A stretch of 64,000 nucleotides of DNA from Asterias rubens (Eukaryota > Echinodermata > Asteroidea > Forcipulatida > Asteriidae). The translations under genes were made by a program, and so were the position numbers. Within the stretch, counting starts at the first letter, position 1, and each line of letters opens with the position of its first letter. The stretch is taken from assembly GCF_902459465.1 (NCBI RefSeq), contig NC_047083.1:6687526-6751525 (forward strand). Reading direction: 5' to 3'. Positions 1-12,223 of this stretch are shown here, piece by piece. The notes under the pieces are model-generated. The model saw nothing but the letters and a program-made list of their open reading frames with translations. It made no database searches and was not told the origin of the DNA.

Positions 1-61
1 ATCAACACCTGAACATGCTGTTAACCAAAAAGATTCTACTGCTGCCCACATTTTACAGATG

Positions 62-437
62 TTCTGTTCCATTCTGTAAGCCTCTTATTGGCCTAAGATT
101 GCACCATAGAGCATATAGAATGCAAAATTTTCCCGAGCCCGTAAAAGGCTTCGCGTTCCGCTTTACAGTAGGCTCAATCTTGAATACCCACCAGGGATGA
201 ACTGCCATCTGAGCATTATAATGCAGAAACAATATGGATATTACGAAGCTATAATTGAGTTGTGTTTTAGGTACAGTAACCATGATAGCAAAAATAGGTG
301 CATCATAGCTTGAAATAGCCATTAAATTCCAACATCTGAGAGGGGGAACATCACCCCTCAGACTCCCTAGATTGCACCAGAGAGCATCTACGGACAAAAA
401 ATCCCCGGGGCCCTAAAGCGGGCCCCGAACCCCACGC
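62..437 (+). repeat. Two direct copies of a GATTGCACCANAGAGCAT repeat end
   Basis: At 98-180 (AGATTGCACCATAGAGCATA, then AAATTTTCCCGAGCCCGTAA) and at 368-437 (AGATTGCACCAGAGAGCATC, then AAATCCCCGGGGCCC). Such ends flank decayed hAT-type elements in several invertebrate genomes; that link is from memory. Confidence 0.4.
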
Positions 438-837
438 CGTAAATGTTATGTCCCCCCCCCCCCACCTTTCAATACGGATTGACGCCCATGGTGAGTGGTG
501 ATCATTAGCATGGTGCAAATACGATAAAGTACAACATAAGGTTTACGGTAACTTACACCATGAATGACAATCTCTAAATGAGTTGGTGGGGTTCTGAAAA
601 GCATTGTTGGTTTCAACTCGAAGTTTTGATCGGTACGCTCTGATCGTCGTCTTCCGATAATGGTAAATGCATCTACACAATACACAGCTATAGTTCTGCG
701 CACAGTTCTATCATACGCAACCCATTCCGTCGGTTGGTTCTGAATAGTAGGGCGTGTATTAGTGAGTGACTTATACATGTAAGATTTGACAATTACAAAA
801 CAAGTAACCTTATTGTATTTATAATGACAGAGACCCC

Positions 838-1010
838 GTGCAAAATTGAATGACAGTGAACACCTTTGGTAGTTATCGAAGACCAGTCTTCTCATCTTGT
901 GTTACTCAACATGTGCATAATTAACAAACCTGTGAAAATTTAAGCTCAATTGGTCGTTGAAGTTGCGAGAGAATGATGAAAGAAAAAAACACCCTTGTCG
1001 CACGAAGGGT
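838..1010 (+). mobile_element. Truncated family A MITE fragment
   Basis: GACCAGTCTTCTCA, GTGAAAATTTAAGCTCAATT and AAAAACACCCTTGTCGCACG in order; both ends are missing. Confidence 0.6.
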
Positions 1011-2978
1011 CAAATAAATGCAAATGACGCCTAACAAAATAAATGACGTCTAAAATGTATGAAATAACCTCTCCTGTAACAGGTTTTAATGCTTCAAACC
1101 CATAGCACGCATACAACAAGTTACAATTACAGTACATGAATGCACAGTCAGTCACAAAAAGGTCAGCCGTGCGAGGCCGGCTAGACACGCCGCCCGCACA
1201 CACAATGCGGCATGGCAATAAACTTTAACACATTGTCTACAAAATAATCCGATCAAAATCGAGCCCTACAAATCGCAATAATTCAGATCTATGGGTGTTT
1301 AAACATAAAACGATACTCAGAAGTGGCTCTATGAGTTTATCCCTCCCAGAAACATAGGTTTCTGGTGAATGGCCCTTCAAAAATAGAGAGAAATGCCACT
1401 CAAATAAAATGTGTTCTTTCAAGAAACGAAGCTATAGAAAAAGAGAGAGATTGTCACGTGACAACTCCAAAAGTAAACTTTCGTACAAGCTGAACAATGA
1501 GGGCGAACTAGGGATCCCTACATTTTGTACCCGAATACTCACTCGGTAATGTACAAGAATGCAACCAAAGAAGCGACTCAATGCTTAAAGCATTTGTTTC
1601 GGTGATATTATCGAAGCCAAGTACATTTTTTGCTTTGCTAAGTTGAGGAATTTTTTTTATCAGTAGCTTTATTGAAGCTCTTAGGCTACCTATCATGATG
1701 TCAATTGTATTCGTATTGTGGGATTTAAAGTTCCCAAGAGTTATGGGGGGCAAGTTTGTTTGTTTAACAAAACAAGAAATCAATTTTACAAGGTTCCAGT
1801 GAAAAAATATATATATATATATTTTTCTTGCTTATTTACCTTTGTGTAATGTGCACTGCATGCAGTAATAAAGTGCTGGGAAGAATTTGAAAACTGTTTC
1901 ACACCAATGTAACTTGCATTCCAATTTAATTTGTTTTGTTCACTTTTGTGTTTTTCTGAATGTAGCACCCTGATCTAGATGGAAGGTGCTTCTTTGCTAA
2001 TTATTTGTTATCTTTAAAAGGCACTGGACACCTAATTGATAATTGTCAAAGACACTTGGTGTATCTCAACGGGCCAGATAAATAAAAACTAGCATTTGCT
2101 TTTACAAGTCTTTTACTTAAATCCTTATAAATAAAAGTAAGCCTTAATATTGCTAGTAATTGGTCGAACTAGTAGGTAAAATCAATGCTTGATGGACTCT
2201 TCTTATTGAGATGTAAATAGAACCGACATTTTACTATTACCTGATAGTTTCACAAGATACTGGGCCGTGTAAAGGCCAGCATTAACAAAATGTCGATAAG
2301 TTTAAGATCAGGCATGAGAATTTGCTCAAATTTACTTGAACGGATTAGTAAGTGGTCGGAGAAAAGCACAATAGCGGGGTATTCAGGTGTATAACAATAG
2401 AGGCATGGACTCGCAGATCAATAGCGATTAACTGAAATGCAGGCGGGGCAGTTTCCACTTAGTCAAGTTTTTGATGGCGGCAGTGGCTATGAGGAAACAG
2501 CCTCTCCACGCCAGCGCTCCAGAGATTGGTTCTTTTAGAGCAATTAAATTACACAACAAATTTATAAGTAACATTTATAGTTGGATCATTAGGCCAAGGG
2601 GAAAATAACCCTTTAATACTGACCCGATACCGAGCCATATATGCAACACTGTTGTTCAAGTAAAATCTCAAGCTCCTCATGCAGTAGCTTGTAAAAATAC
2701 AAGTAATTGCTACAGTTTTGTTAGTAAAATGTCGTATTTATTTATATAAGTGAAAGGTAATCCAGCGAGCAAAATGTTCATGCCTGATCTTTTACTTTTC
2801 AGTCTTCTTGCTACTGCTGAACCTTTAAAGTCACCTGGAAATTAAAAAAAAAGTATTTCAAACATAAGAGTATATGCTTACGAACAATAAAACAATTTTT
2901 TTAGTAATTGTTTGTCACGATTTATATGTTTAAAAAATATATAAAGTTGTTTGGGGGCTGACTCCGCCTACCCCTTTT
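1011..2978. other. No gene seen
   Basis: AT-rich, with an (AT)8 tract at 1808-1823 and repeat-like pieces (2019-2100 GGCACTGGACACCTAATTGA; its mate near 3320-3380 shares GGTGACTTTAACTTG and the CGGGCC block, so 2019-3385 may be one large palindromic element around the hairpin at 2979). No coding signal. Confidence 0.4.
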
Positions 2979-3170
2979 GTGACGTCAATCGAGGCAGACT
3001 TTGCCTGCAATGCGTATAGTAAACACACGTGCAAAGTACATGTACGTCCAAGTCGTGAGTTGGTACATTTCAAAAAGAAACTTACAAACTCACGACTTGG
3101 TCCGTACATGTACTTTGCAATTGTGTTTACTCTACGCATTACAGACAAAGTCTGCCTCGATTGACGTCAC
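2979..3170. repeat. Long hairpin repeat bounded by TGACGTCA
   Basis: The arms 2979-3068 and about 3080-3170 are near-perfect complements (GTGACGTCAATCGAGGCAGA). Open frames on both strands here are artefacts of the palindrome. Confidence 0.8.
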
Positions 3171-3394
3171 GAACAGCGCCCTCTCGGGTCGAGGTCTACT
3201 CTTAAATTTGTAAATAACATAAGAACTGATTTTTTAAAACCTTAGTTAACTGTTTATTCACATTCCACTCATCAAAACAAATATATTAGTGACAAAAGCT
3301 TTGTTTTGAAAAAATACCACTTCCAGGTGACTTTAACTTGATAAGTAATTGCTAGACTTTATTTATCCGGCCCGTTGATGTATGTTCACAAAAT

Positions 3395-3705
3395 GAAAAA
3401 AAAATTGAACTCAGTTGTTCGTCGAAGTTGCGAGAAAATAATGGATGAAAAAACACCCTTGTCACACGAAGTTGTATGCTTTCAGATGCTTGATTTTGAG
3501 ACCTCACGCGCGAGGTATCGAAATCAATTGAAATAAATTATTTTAATGAGAAATTACTTCTTTCTCAAAAACTACGTTAATTTAGAGGGAACCGTTTCTC
3601 ACAATGTGTTATGCTATCAACAGCTCTCCATTGCTCGTTACCGAGTAAGTTTTTATGCTTACAATTATGTTGAGTAACTACCAATAGTGTCCGGTGCCTG
3701 TAAGG
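3395..3705 (+). mobile_element. Truncated family A MITE (right part)
   Basis: AACTCAGTTGTTCGTCGAAG through CCGTTTCTCACAATGTG to AGTGTCCGGTGCCTGTAAG; the left end is replaced by another repeat that carries CCGGCCCGTTGATGT. Confidence 0.65.
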
Positions 3706-4306
3706 GAATATACATAATATTAATTGAACATATTATAGTTTAAAGGCAGGATTTTAAGAGCGTGAACACACCCTTTTATTTAAAGAGCACATCCATTCCG
3801 ATCCTCTAGTTTCAAACAAACATTTCAAAGTCTACGTGTGGCTATGAATGTGCTAATTAATAATGGCTTATGGCATTACTTGGATGTTGGGCATAATAAT
3901 AAAAAGGTTTTTTTTGTACTTTTTTTCGTCTTGTTCAAGACCCCCCCCCCCCCCCCCCCATTGGTTCATAGTATTTGAGCCATACATAAATTTGGTACCA
4001 ATTGAAACTGGATACCAAATCGATTGTAAAACTAAACCTGTAGATTTTTAATTGGTCAGTTAGTTCGTTGATAAGAACTTATTAGAATAACTTTAAAGAC
4101 AAATAATCTTTCTGAATGTTGAAAATAAATGATCCGTTGTTCAATAATATAATGATTATGCTGAGTCTATACAAATATGAAATAAACCTGAAAGCACAAA
4201 TGATGAACGTAAAAAATTGCTGACAAAGCTCACTGGTAACAAAGTTCATATTAGTGCCCTTGTGTATGGCCTACGGTAGATGTATCTTCATCTATATAGG
4301 AGGTGT

Positions 4307-4880
4307 CGTGGCCGAGCGTCTAAGAGCACCGCCACCAAACTCAAGGTCTGACCTGTTTATGGGAGTATGGGTTCGGGAGTCTTGACACTTGTGTCCTTAA
4401 AGGAACACTGTGCCTTGGATCGGTCTAGTTGGTCTTTGAAAAGCGTTTGTAACTGTATGTTATAAAATGCATATGATTATAAAGATATTTTAAAAGTAGA
4501 ATATACTGATCCACACAAGTATCATAAGTCGACAAACACGGTCGGTCATTTATGGGAGTCAACATTGTGCCTCCCATAAATGGCCGACCGTGTTAGTTCG
4601 CAAGGTAAAAGGAAAACCACGCAATTTCGAGGCAAATGTGTGTGGATCATTGTATTCTACTTTTTAAACATTTTTCTAACCATATGCATTTTATAACAAA
4701 CAGTTACAAACGCTTTTCAAAGACCAACTCGACCGATCCAAGGCAACGTGTTCCTTTAAGCAAGGCACTTAACCACGCTGCTTCGTCCTTCGGATGGGGC
4801 GTAAAGCTGTAGGTCCCGTGTGTTGTTATAACATATATCAACGCACGTAAAATACCCCAGAACACAAGAACGGGTTTTTC
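4307..4880 (+). mobile_element. Leucine-headed tRNA SINE split by a MITE
   Basis: Left part 4307-4396: GGTGTCGTGGCCGAGCGTCT (box A-like), GGGTTCGGGAGTC (box B-like), then CACTTGTGTCC. Right part from 4760: GCAAGGCACTTAACCACGCT, then body sequence. Not a functional tRNA: no closing acceptor stem. Confidence 0.7.
4397..4759. mobile_element. TTAA-flanked palindromic MITE, family C, inside a SINE
   Basis: TTAAAGGAACACTGTGCCTT at the left and its complement (AAGGCAACGTGTTCCTTTAA) at the right. The centre is an inverted repeat built on CACGGTCGGCCATTTATG. The two halves of a SINE join precisely across one TTAA, so the insertion and its TTAA target duplication are directly visible. Confidence 0.85.
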
Positions 4881-6497
4881 CCCGGTGCGCCTGGCAGTTC
4901 GACTATCTTCAATTATGAAGGGTTCACTAGAAAGGAAGAAGAATGTTGAAGAGATAAAATAAACAAAGACTCCCATAAAGTCACTGTTGCTTATTTTGAT
5001 TGAACAACAAGAACCGTAGGCCCACGTTTGCAAATCTACTCCCCAACTGACAACCTCATTCCCACCAATCTCCTCGCCCAAGACATCCCTCCCCGAGAAT
5101 TAACACTGAATAAATACACACAATAAAAAAAGCTCGATTATTTCATGTTGATGTTAAATACATTTTATTATAAAATTGGGATATACCACACACATACAAA
5201 AAAAAGAATTTAAAAGGTTATTGATGATACTTGAAAATTCAAGTTACTAGCACAAGGTACTATGCTGCTTAATTTTATAAAGCCTGTAGTCATAAAATGT
5301 GTTAAGCACAGAACTATATTGCTTAGCTGAAATATTATATACCAGCCAAAAGTCCATATGGTTAGAATTGGTGTCACTGGTGCCCTTGTCCCTTTTGCTT
5401 AGTAAATGTTTTGCTCTTTACATGCATAGCCTTAGCCTGAAATCACAAAAAGTGCTAAGCATAGAAATATATCACTTACCTGAAAACACGGGTTTACCCT
5501 ACCAGCCAAAAGTCGATACGGTTTTCATTGGTGCCACCCTACTCATCTTTGCTTAGCGAAATAAATTGCTAAGCAAGAAAATATTGTATTGCAAAAACAA
5601 CAGTGTGTGAATTGTCCATGGGGGTAGAAATAGACATGTTGCAAGGTACATGGATGTAGAATTAGAAAGAAGAACAAGGGGGACAGTTGCTTTGACTCGA
5701 TGCCTCTTTTTCGGGCCACCATTTTGAGCGAACAGCATGTTGTGGGTATTCCCCACTAAATAAAGACTCAGAATCAATGCGCAATTAATTGTTGATACTC
5801 TGCAATTTCTGCGAGTGACGGATTTGATGGTCAATATTTGATTGTTTGAATAGGATGTAATCTGTCGCCATGGCTTCTCCATTCCATAAGGTGTATGCTA
5901 CATCAGGAGAACCCTTGTATCATCAGGGACGAGTATGGGGGGGTGGCTGTTTGGGTGACGGCCTGTTGCCGGTGTCCCAGGGAATTCTGTCCGCCTGAGA
6001 TTCGGTCCCCCAATTGGAAATTAACATGGGCTGAGGAGGAGAATTCAAAAGAGGGCGCTATTATATCAGAAGAAGTTTGTACGCAGTTTGCCATAATGTG
6101 GGGGCGGGGGGGGGGGGGGGGCGAATCTCCTGCAACACCGGCCGCAATCGCCGAATTTCCATTGAGTCCCTACTGCCTAAAACAACTTTGGCGTTTAAAA
6201 ACGTATTGCCAAGACGAAAGGAAATAGACATGTTCTTCTTAATTTTGTGCAAATCATGAATACACATGCAAGAACAATAAGTAAGATCATGTTCTATAAT
6301 ACTTTTAATTCAATCAGGAGAAATCACATGAGGGCGATGTGTTACATCAAGGGCGAGATCCAGAGGTCAGCGTCTAGGTCAAAAGAGTTCAGCTACCTGA
6401 ACCGTATCCGAATTGGCGGTTACAGCTACGGCCAAGACTGTTGCTAAGGACGTTATATATGATGATTTCAAAGCATGATGACGCAGAAATCTAGACG
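4881..6497. other. Repeat-rich, no gene recognised
   Basis: Contains the 5268-5590 duplication, a G-run at 6102-6121 and short frames without family resemblance. The frame at 5895-6227 crosses the homopolymer and has no known motif. Confidence 0.4.
5268..5590 (+). repeat. Two-copy tandem duplication of a TTGCTTAGC-type repeat
   Basis: CTACCAGCCAAAAGTC-type blocks at about 5340 and 5500 followed by matching GGTGCC...TTTGCTTAG blocks; period about 155 bp. Confidence 0.6.
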
Positions 6498-6738
6498 TAC
6501 TCTCTAAATACAAAGAGTGAAAAGGCACTAATGAAGAGCCTATTAGGAGGGAGAACTCCTTTTTGACTGGTCTTCCACTCTTTTAGATTGCATCTTTTTG
6601 AGTGATTTTTCACTCTGTTTTGGAATTAAACCCCTCCAAAAGAGTGAAATAACCACAACTCTTTTTAAAGAGCTTTTTGGGGGACAACTCGAAATATAAA
6701 GAGGGGTGTTTTTCACTTTTTTTTACAATTAGAGAGTA
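6498..6738. mobile_element. TA-flanked MITE, TACTCTCTAA family
   Basis: TACTCTCTAAATACAAAGAG at the left, complement TTAGAGAGTA at the right, repeated CTCTTT/AAAGAG blocks inside. TA at both ends suggests a Tc1/mariner-type mover. Confidence 0.75.
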
Positions 6739-6841
6739 GCTGTATTTGTCGATTCAGACAGAGCTTAACTTCAATGAAATAATCACATGTTAGCAAGTAC
6801 AGGCAGTCAGCTTGTACGTTCGTATGGGCGAGACGCGTCTG

Positions 6842-7065
6842 TGGGTGCGTGCGTTTAGCTTCCCTGTGTCGACCCCGGTCTGCCCCGGTACGTTCGAATA
6901 GCTTTGACGTCATTGCAGGGGCTCACCTGGGTCAGCCCCCAGTGCCCTGCTTGTGGAGTAGGTCACGAGAGGGCGAGTGTGTTCGTTCTATTAGCTCTTT
7001 TCAGAAGCTCACCCGAATGAGCACCGCCTCGGGATCGACCTAGGGAAGCTAATCGAACGCACCCA
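6842..7065. mobile_element. GC-rich MITE, TGGGTGCG family
   Basis: TGGGTGCGTGCGTTTAGCTT at the left, complement AAGCTAATCGAACGCACCCA at the right; body with GTCAGCCCCCAGTGCCCTGC. The second copy is at 26699. Confidence 0.75.
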
Positions 7066-8519
7066 ATTTACAGCTATAAAGACGGAATAAATCAAGGGGC
7101 GGAGTTGTTTCTTTATTTTATGTTTCCAGTAGACTTTACCTGGGGCCCTATAAGGGTTTTTTCTTCTTTATTTTTTTGGGAGACCTTTAATGGTTGTGAC
7201 TTGTGTACTCAAATATTTTCACCAATGACAAAATTTACTGATGTCCAACCCTTTATTACGATACCATTTGCTTGTAGCAACGTGTGATGATGTTTCGATC
7301 TGCAATTAATCATATGAACCCAATACAATATAAACATTTGATTTACAGTAATTACAATAACGAATTAATCCCAATTTTATGTATTTACAACAATTGATTA
7401 AATCCCTATTTACCCACAAAATGTGTGCCAAGTGTGCGTGATTCCCCTTTGCGCCTTGAACACCCAGCAGGGTGGATATGTGCGCATTACAAGTCTTATT
7501 ATTATTATTATTTATTGCCTCAACTCAAGTGACTTAACTTAATCTCAAAACTTTATCCCAACTTTGACCTTTAACCTTTATCCACACACACTACCGTGTT
7601 TTGTATGCCACAATACCCCACGTACACAATACATGTACATGCAACCCACGTGAATCTAACTGACGACATTCTTAGAAAATCAACCACTTTTACAATCAAA
7701 ATTTTACACTGATTACCCGCTTATTATCAACAATCCCTGATGCAGAGTATACTTAAACTTATAATCTTAAACTTGATTGAACTAATTTTGTACTCACAAC
7801 ATTGGGCGCATCCAAAATCAACAAAATATTGGCGAAAGTATGACTGACTAGTGACGAATGTTATGATCGATCCTGGCGAAAGATGCAAAACAGCGCCCTC
7901 ATTTGACCAAGAAAAATCTACGCTTCTGACGTCACACATGAATAAATTACGTTGCCTAGCCCGCAACAATGGTAAACTGACCAAGACCTGATATTTGAAT
8001 GTGTTGAGTGTTTTGTGTTTTGTTTGAAAAGTTTTTTTCAGTTTGTTTTTTTTGTAAATATTCACCAACCATCAATCTGTTGGCATGCCAGACATCTTGG
8101 CATATTATGTTCAAGAGTTCCAAAAAATTAACCGCATGCCTTTAACATTCGTAAGGAAACAACAAGTTAACCAAGCTTTTTCAAGATTGCACAAATTCCA
8201 GAATAGACTGCCCCAAAATGAAATTGAATGACTAAACACACGCCTAAAAAAAACTCCTGCGAATTTGAACGCAGCTTCGATGAATTGTTAAATTGAATGA
8301 CTATTTTGTTAAATTGAATTACGTAAAAGTTTATTTGACTAGTCATAAAAAGAAATTGAATGACCCTTTTCAGTACCATTCGATTTCGTGCGAAATAAAA
8401 TAGGCTGGTGGTTAATTGTCTGCTCAATTTCCGAAATTGACCGAGAAAACCTATATATTCATTTGTCCTTTTTTTTAAATTGTTTTTCCTGTCCTTTAGA
8501 AGCTTCGTAAAATGTGATC
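7066..8519. other. No gene seen
   Basis: AT-rich sequence with a SINE tail (7448-7520) and a cluster AATTGAATGAC repeated at about 8221, 8291, 8314 and 8350. No coding evidence. Confidence 0.4.
7448..7520 (+). mobile_element. SINE 3' end with (ATT)n tail
   Basis: TTGCGCCTTGAACACCCAGC, GGATATGTGCGCATTACAAG, then ATT units; complement of 60887-60975. Confidence 0.6.
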
Positions 8520-8908
8520 TTAAAGACACTGGACACTATTGGTAATTGTCAAAGACCAGTCTTCTCACTTGGTGAACCTCAACATATGCACAAAATAAAA
8601 AACCTGTGAAAATTTGAGCTCAATTGGTCGTCGAAATTGCGAGATAATTATAAAGAAAAAATCACCCTTGACACACGAAGTTGTGTGCTTTCAGAAACTT
8701 TATTTCAAGACCTCAAGTTCTAATTCTGAGGTCTCGAAATCAAAATCGTGGAAAATTACTTCTTTCTTGAAACTACGTTTCTTCAGAGGGAGCTGTTTCT
8801 CACAATGTTTAATACTATCAACATCACCCCATTACTCGTTACCAAGTAAGGTTTTATGCTTAGCCTAACGTATTTTGAGTAACTACCAATAGTGTCCACT
8901 GCCTTTAA
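8520..8908. mobile_element. TTAA-flanked palindromic MITE, family A
   Basis: TTAAAGACACTGGACACTAT at the left, complement (ATAGTGTCCACTGCCTTTAA) at the right; 389 bp bounded by TTAA. The ends and target are of the piggyBac type. Internal hairpin TTCTGAGGTCTCGAAATC around 8725. Full-length reference for this family. Confidence 0.85.
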
Positions 8909-8936
8909 ATTGCAAAACGTGAACATGTAATCACAT

Positions 8937-10484
8937 AATTCGTCGCGTTTTTCTCATAGTGGCGAATCGGCAATTTTGAGCAAATTTGGGTTTTTGCAGT
9001 TTTGGGGTTAGTTTGTCTTCTGAAGGTTTTGAACCGAAATAATGTCTCCTTTTCAAGATACAGAGTCACAAAGTTGGCGAATATATTGGAGGCTAATAAA
9101 CGTTTCTTGACATACTGACGAATAAGCGATTCGCCACTCCGTAAACACATAAATATACAGTTTTGTTTTTTACATAGTGACGAATAGGCAAATGCGCTGG
9201 TAACCACTCCATTTATGAGTGACGTATCAATGGTATGCCAGGTATCACCGGTTTCTCTGAAATGAGGTCAGTTGTTACGGTTTCATAATGCCGGTCACTC
9301 GAAGCTAAAACATAATTTTAGATAAAAGGAACATAATTTTGAGGTAAGCATAGCTCTGAAAGACAGATTATTTCAGACTGACTTAATACATTAGTTTGTA
9401 TTATTCAGTTCGTTCAATCTTCAAGCTAATCTTAGTAATTCAGGTACCTATCGTGCCGAAAAAGTTCATTGTTGGCATATGTATACTTGTTTAATAGTCG
9501 AGTCTAAACGATTTTGCTCATGATGAGTATTTTTTGTCAGGATTTGTTTTACTTGAAGAATGAATAATGCTTATTCTGTTTTGGCAACATTGAGTGAAGC
9601 TTCGAGTCTGGATGGAAGAAATTCAACAGTTATATGATTTTATAAATCAGTGGTTTTACCAATAATTGTTTTGGAGCATAAAAATATTATAATTCCTATC
9701 GTATATCATAAATTCCTGGTGTAGCCTAAACAACCTTTGATTGTTAAATGAAATCCGTTCAAAAGTAGTGCAAACAAAATCAAATGATTATTCCAAGAAG
9801 GAATAACTTGGACAAATTACATAACTCCCAATTAAAGTGATATCTGGAGGTTAACTTTAGACCAAAATGAAATGAAAAATTTCATGTGATACGCCCTTTT
9901 AATGGAAGTTTTGCCTGTGCGTGCGTGTGTGTGTGTTTTTTGTTAAACCCGGTCTGAATATACGTTAACCCCCTCCCCCAATCCACACTGTGCCAAATAC
10001 ACCCGTCCCATCCGACCCCATCCATCCCACTCTCTCCCCTCCACCCCCAAAAAGAAGGAATTATGGACCAGTGATTCACTCAGGATGGAACAGTTAGTCA
10101 TCATGTTTAACATATGAAAAACAACGACACGTTAAATTACGTGCATTCAACGTGATATAACTGACGAATACGTCAAAGCGCGTAAATTTAGTTTTTTACT
10201 TACCGACGAATCGGGCACAAAAAGTGACGAATAGGCGCGTAAATGAGAACAATGTTTTTAACATACTGAAGAACAGGTTTAAACGGTTATTGTTTATTTT
10301 AGATCGTTTCATTTTAAATAAAATAAACAAATACCTTCTATACATTCCTAGAAACATACCTTCCGTTTTGCAAGTGATAATGTATGATACAAAGATATGA
10401 AAGCAAAGGATGAATACGCGTCAAAACTTCAAAGTGGATTTACTCAGAATACACTTTTTGCCTATGAGAAAAACGCGACGAATT
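8937..10484. mobile_element. 1.5-kb element with 23-bp perfect inverted ends and GACGAAT subterminal repeats
   Basis: AATTCGTCGCGTTTTTCTCA at 8937-8959 is the exact complement of 10462-10484. Near both ends the motif G(A/G)CGAAT(A/C)GGC recurs on both strands (8962, 9179, 10206, 10228 and others), as expected for transposase binding sites. No transposase frame is visible, so it looks non-autonomous. Simple CA/TG and C-rich tracts lie at 9918-10050. Confidence 0.65.
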
Positions 10485-10527
10485 GAGTCAAATTTAGTAG
10501 TTAGAACTAGTTTTTCCCAAAACACAG

Positions 10528-11025
10528 GAATCAAAGTCAGCTACTAACATCACCACTGAGATAGATGAAGCAACTTCGACACCAACTCTTTCCACTGCTT
10601 TGAAACTTGAACAAATCATGAAAAGGAAACAAGAACGTCGAAAGCAGACGCTGGCTGCAGCATGTCAGGATCTTAAATCGGAACCAACTAGCGACTACAG
10701 ACATTTACTCGTCAACGACAAACATAAAATCCCCTTTAATGTCATTCCTAAGGTGTCTTGCTCGACGTGGAAGACAATCTGGCGTACCCTGAACAGCAAA
10801 ACTAGAAAGTTAAACAAGGTAATGCATTACAAAAAAGATGACGCCAGGTTGAAGAGCTATCGTAAAGTGTTGCTTGTACGAGAACCATGAGCAGGTTACT
10901 TTCAGCGTATTTTGATAAATTTCAATCTTGGTATCGTGTTCAACGAATCTGGCAGAGTCGCTATGGGAAAGCCATTATGAAGCGTTACAGAGGCGTTAAA
11001 AACCAGAAGCTCGGAGGGGGAAATG
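10528..11025 (+). pseudogene. Carbohydrate sulfotransferase (HNK-1 family) exon fragment with frameshift
   Basis: An open stretch follows an acceptor-like AAACACAG at 10527. It begins with a Ser/Thr-rich stem and a basic helix (KRKQERRKQ), then DYRHLLVNDKHKIPFNVIPKVSCSTWK, which contains the 5'-phosphosulfate-binding PKVxCxxWK motif of Golgi carbohydrate sulfotransferases (Sulfotransfer_2 family). It then reaches SYRKVLLVREP, the segment before the 3' phosphosulfate-binding region. At about 10888 the frame breaks: the expected PF-x-R-L-x-S-A reading continues in another frame (SRLLSAYFDKF...) to about 11025. A TA-flanked MITE follows at 11034. Family identity is clear; whether it is a dead copy or a sequencing slip at one base is open. 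No other exons were found. Confidence 0.72.
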
Positions 11026-11033
11026 GTTGAATA

Positions 11034-11232
11034 TTACTCTCTAAGTGTAAAAGAGTAAAAAAAAAACACCACTCTTTACATTTCGAGAGGGGTTTCACTC
11101 AAGGACAGATTAAAAAAATCACTCAAAAAAAAAATGCTTCAATCTGAAAGAGTGAAAGACCACTCGAAAAAGAGTTGTCCCTTATATGGCTCTTGAAAGA
11201 GTGTTTTTTCACTCTTTTGCTTTTAGAGAGTA
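11034..11232. mobile_element. TA-flanked MITE, TACTCTCTAA family, second copy
   Basis: TACTCTCTAAGTGTAAAAGA to CTTTTAGAGAGTA, directly after the sulfotransferase fragment. Confidence 0.75.
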
Positions 11233-11853
11233 CATTCATTGAATTTATCAAATACATCACTGATCGGGGTAGTAGTATCAGAATAGCTGAGTCGAATGAC
11301 CACTGGCTGCCACAGTATAAACTATCACGGCCTTGTCATGTCAAATACGAGTTCATCGGCCATTTTGAAAATCTTGCAGTTGAAGGTCCGTTCGTACTAC
11401 GATAGCTAGGTATCGACAACCTCGTTCGCTTCCCAAAATACCATAGTTAGTTCAAACGCACATAGAGGAATAAAACGAATCCACATCGCCGGATTTGATG
11501 CGGAAACTGATGTATTATTACCGTGAGGATTATAAACTACTTGGATAATTAATTTCTTTATAATTCTTACCTTTGAAACGTCTATAGATTGTATTGCTGT
11601 TAAATAATCTACCATACATATCCAATGGGAGACTTTTTGAAAGCTCTGCCACTAGAGGGCAGCAGACCTACCAGGTAAGGGTGCACAACTCCTATAGCAA
11701 ACAATGGTAAATGCTAAAAATTCAAAAATACTCAAAAAATATTTATTATTTGTTTTCAACTGTTTGCTTAATTGTTTCTGTCGACATGAGAAATAAATGT
11801 CCATTGAATTGAATATTCACCCGATGACGTCATGTGTTTGGTTCACGAGGTGT

Positions 11854-12223
11854 TTAAAGACAGTGGACACTATTGGTAATTGTCAAAGACCAGTCTTCTC
11901 ACTTGCTGTATCTCATCAAATGCATAAAATAAAAAACTTGTGAAAATTTGAGCTGAATCGGTCATCGAAGTTGCGATATAGTAATGAAAGAAAAAACACC
12001 TTGTCACACGAACTTGTGCGCTTTCTGATGCTTGATTTCGAGACCTCAAATTCTAAACTTGAGGTCTCGAAATCACATTCAATTACTTCTTTCTCAAAAA
12101 CTACGTCACTTCAGAGAGAGCCGTTTCTCACAACGTTTTATACTATCAACCTCTCACCATTACTCGTTACCAGGTAAAGTTTTATGCTAATAATTATTTA
12201 CCAATAATGTCCACTGCCTTTAA
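11854..12223. mobile_element. TTAA MITE family A copy
   Basis: TTAAAGACAGTGGACACTAT to ATGTCCACTGCCTTTAA, 370 bp. Confidence 0.82.

Noticed and set aside
446..895. 149-codon - strand frame
   Set aside because: Contains a C-run at its end and part of a MITE (838-895); no family resemblance.
2930..3213. Overlapping open frames on both strands
   Set aside because: They are the two arms of a palindromic repeat; similar peptides appear on both strands for that reason.
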